Assembly (NCBI GenBank): GCA_943737045.1
Contig: CALSFV010000276.1
Location: forward strand, 124,001 to 188,000
Length of the DNA stretch: 64,000 bases
Reading direction: 5' to 3'
Source: Parapristionchus giblindavisi
Taxonomy: Eukaryota > Nematoda > Chromadorea > Rhabditida > Diplogasteridae
In this document: piece by piece, positions 61,601-64,000 of the stretch
How the letters are laid out: each line of letters starts with the position of its first letter
Position numbering within the stretch: the first letter of the stretch is position 1
The notes under the pieces: generated by a model
Told to the model about the DNA's origin: nothing
Database searches by the model: none
The model's input: the letters and a program-made list of their open reading frames with translations, nothing else
Program-made: the position numbers and the translations under genes

Positions 61601-62615
61601 GATCGTATAAGGATTATTGTAATGATTTAAGTATTACCCTCATTGTTCGGGTTACTGTAATGTGGAGTTACTGTTTTCGTTGATCTTGTTTTGTGTGAGT
61701 TACATAGTTCGATAAATGTTATAAATGTTTATGCGTTTCGCAGATTACTGTAGCAGAACGGCCGGGAAGAAATGTTAGATCAATGAACTTTACAATTTTC
61801 AAAATAGAGAATATCGGGAACTCAAAATCTTAAAAGTAGATTTGTAATGATATGCTACCGTAATAGTGCGACGATCAAAGACTACCGTAATCTTACAGTA
61901 CACAAATCTCTGAACGATAAGCACCAATGAGATCAATATGGGCGTCTCTTGCTTATCTCTCTGTCTTTGTTCATTATTTATAAGTCTTCTTTGACAATGT
62001 TGGATACCTCATGATATAAGGATACAAGAGAGTACCAATACAAGTTTGTCACAAATATTAATAATAAGATAATAATAAGTCCCTAAATGGTCAAACGCAA
62101 TTATTTCATCGTCCTCTCATAAGGGCCGAGAGTGTAGAATTGCCATTGGGTGTAGAGAGTGAGAGACTATGGAGAGAGGATATAGAAAGAGATGCGTCTA
62201 TATCTCTCCTTTCCCTCATGAACACTTATCACTATGGATTTTTTGTGTTTTTTTTCCAATCGATATTCAACTTCACTATCTCTATTTCGTTGTCTTATGC
62301 ATCTCACTCCGCTTGTCCTCTGTAAACGCTTTGGCCACGCTCTCACTGCTCCCCATCCGCTAGTATCCTTCTGTCCCTCTCGTTAGTCTGCAAATCGTGA
62401 GCGCAGTATTCTGTACATTTTGGAATCCAGAACGACAACACACATACTCTCTCAAAATTAATTGTCTCTCGCTTGTCTGGCTGAAAATGCTTTAAAACAG
62501 AATACTGTGGTAGATGTAAGAGAGTCGATTGTGCAAAGACTCCACTTAGTAGTGCATGCTAATACAATTATCTTACACTACGTGCCATCATCATTCTTGT
62601 TAACATTTATATTCT
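61601..62615. other. Intergenic, C/T-rich repeat-like DNA
   Basis: No convincing gene. The segment 62100-62530 resembles C/T-rich parts of the mobile-element arms. Around 62460-62530 it shares phrases such as CTCGCTTGTCTGGCT and CAGAATACTGTG with the arx-2 intron near 2210-2290, so it holds another dispersed repeat. Confidence 0.4.
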
Positions 62616-62619
62616 TCCG

Positions 62620-63200
62620 TCGTCTTTACCTAGTCTGTCAGTCTCTCCCTTTACCTAGTCTGTCAGTCTCTCCCTTTACCTAGTCTGTCAGTCTCTCCCT
62701 TTACCTAGTCTGTCAGTCTCTCCCTTTACCTAGTCTGTCAGTCTCTCCCTTTACCTAGTCTGTCAGTCTCTCCCTTTACCTAGTCTGTCAGTCTCTCCCA
62801 TTACCTAGTCTGTCAGTCTCTCCCTTTACCTAGTCTGTCAGTCTCTCCCTTTACCTAGTCTGTCAGTCTCTCCCTTTACCTAGTCTGTCAGTCTCTCCCT
62901 TTACCTAGTCTGTCAGTCTCTCCCTTTACCTAGTCTGTCAGTCTCTCCCTTTACCTAGTCTGTCAGTCTCTCCCTTTACCTAGTCTGTCAGTCTCTCCCT
63001 TTACCTAGTCTGTCAGTCTCTCCCTTTACCTAGTCTGTCAGTCTCTCCCTTTACCTAGTCTGTCAGTCTCTCCCTTTACCTAGTCTGTCAGTCTCTCCCT
63101 TTACCTAGTCTGGCAGTCTCTCCCTTTACCTAGTCTGTCAGTCTCTCCCTTTACCTAGTCTGTCAGTCTCTCCCTTTGCCTAGTCTATCAGTATCTCCCT
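62620..63200. repeat. 25-bp minisatellite, ~23 copies
   Basis: Unit TTTACCTAGTCTGTCAGTCT + CTCCC, nearly perfect through the array, with single-base variants (for example CTCCCA near 62800 and TGGCAG near 63110) and decay at the right end near 63180. 25 is not a multiple of 3 and there is no coding context. Confidence 0.95.
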
Positions 63201-63718
63201 TCACCTAGTCAGCAAGAATCATACTACTAGACCACTTGATACAGATCAATATAGTGCAAACTGGTAAGACAGATCGAGAAATGAATGAAATATTTAATGA
63301 CTCCAATCATATCTGATCCATTATATCAGTACTACACATTGTATCTAATCGAGAAATAATGAGAGGGATGAGATCAAAGATCAAAGATCAGCATAATAGG
63401 GAATCTATGAGGCAGATACTGCGACTATCTATTCAATAAATATTATTATGTCAATCAAAAACTTACCTACTTCGTTAGATTTCCTTCATCTTCTCCAATC
63501 AATCAATGAATATCGTTGTCATTAATCAATAATCTTCTTCTACCGTATCATCTTTCATCATGATTTGCCTACCCATAAGTTAGATTCATTTTCGTTCTAG
63601 TTACTCTAATTGACCACAGGCCAAGGAAGCGGAGCATAAACAGGAGTTGGGGGGGGGGGTCGGCGGATAAAAGAAATCATAGTTTGATGTTTGAACTTTG
63701 ATCTTTGATCTATCAAAC
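63201..63718. other. Region where catalase 3' exons would be expected
   Basis: AT-rich, with GATCAAA heptamers (63370-63390, 63700) and a run of about 11 G near 63648. No catalase-like coding segment on the minus strand. Confidence 0.5.
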
Positions 63719-64000
63719 CTGAATCCATCGGGCGTTCCTCGATCCGAGTACATGAACATGCCTTGATGAGTAGATTCGGGACGAAGGGAGAAGAAATTCC
63801 ATCCCATATTCTTGTCCTGAATAGCTTTCATTTTGATCTCTGATCTCTGATCTTTGAACTTTGTAAATCGTTTCTATGCTCCTAGGCATGGACACAATTC
63901 TATTTCAAAAACATTTCAAAACGATTTCCTATCTGTTTTCTGTTTTCTATTGATATATTATTCCAACCTTGAGATGAGTCTGAGGATTTCTCTTCTGTGA
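63719..64000 (-). pseudogene. Catalase, two exons only (partial or truncated)
   Basis: Catalase is the haem enzyme that breaks down hydrogen peroxide. The edge exon (63968-64000, continuing right) encodes SQKRNPQTHLK and exon 63719-63816 encodes [18 protein letters not shown] and then [11 protein letters not shown], matching the conserved SQKRNPQTHLKDP...FWSLRPESLHQ...FSDRGIPDGHR segment. The next expected exon (HMNGYGSHTF) is not found in 62.1-63.7 kb, where a minisatellite and then an opposite-strand gene follow. The 3' half therefore appears lost. An unusually long intron is the alternative. Confidence 0.72.

Noticed and set aside
62620..63200. CRISPR array or coding repeat
   Set aside because: Units are contiguous without spacers, 25 bp is not a multiple of 3, and the context is a nematode.

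Overview
The window reads as nematode genomic DNA. Genes are split into many exons of about 30-170 nt by short introns with TTTCAG-like acceptors. Two gene starts lie about 15 nt downstream of an acceptor-like site, as expected for spliced-leader trans-splicing. The gene families (CK1/TTBK-like kinase, nematode-style receptor tyrosine kinase, arx-2) also fit. The very high exon number per gene suggests a diplogastrid (Pristionchus-like) worm; that narrower placement is inference. Exon coordinates were read by eye from splice sites and reading phase, and may be off by a base or two.

Host genes, left to right: (1) arx-2/ARP2, minus, 541-4767, C-terminal exon(s) off the left edge; (2) CK1/TTBK-like kinase, minus, 17749-20673, with repeated micro-exons in its tail; (3) a 36-exon receptor tyrosine kinase, minus, 22746-32765; (4) an unrecognised plus-strand gene, 39096-44225, whose 3' end is rearranged; (5) an unrecognised acidic/coiled-coil protein, minus, 57033-59333; (6) a two-finger C2H2 protein, minus, 59284-60450, overlapping gene 5; (7) the 3' part of a WBP11-like spliceosomal protein, plus, 60917-61600; (8) two catalase exons, minus, 63719 to the right edge, with no downstream exons visible.

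About half of the window is mobile or repeat DNA. Between arx-2 and the kinase lies an 11.8-kb insertion (5422-17248) flanked by TACA duplications. It is a large foldback element (arms about 5.4-7.5 and 9.3-11.5 kb) in which a second 5.7-kb element (11469-17199) is nested. The inner element has a 9-bp target-site duplication (GGCCGTCAT), roughly 95-bp terminal inverted repeats built of CTTCACC units, and carries a captured, probably decayed, Tuba/DNMBP-like RhoGEF-BAR-SH3 gene. This is a Pack-MULE-like architecture and the most striking object here. A second related foldback family occupies 34.3-37.3 kb (a single half arm) and 44.9-56.8 kb (three arms forming two overlapping palindromes). Both families carry, at the same place in each arm, a tRNA-derived Pol III-like module and splice-bounded exon-like ORFs. 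Smaller inverted-repeat elements are scattered throughout, several with a readable target duplication. A 25-bp minisatellite fills 62.6-63.2 kb, and a GATCAAA heptamer repeat recurs in introns throughout.

The main theme is rearrangement: transposon-borne gene capture, duplicated receptor-kinase exons fused to the 3' end of another gene, a coding last exon lying in the loop of a foldback element, and truncated host genes at the right end.
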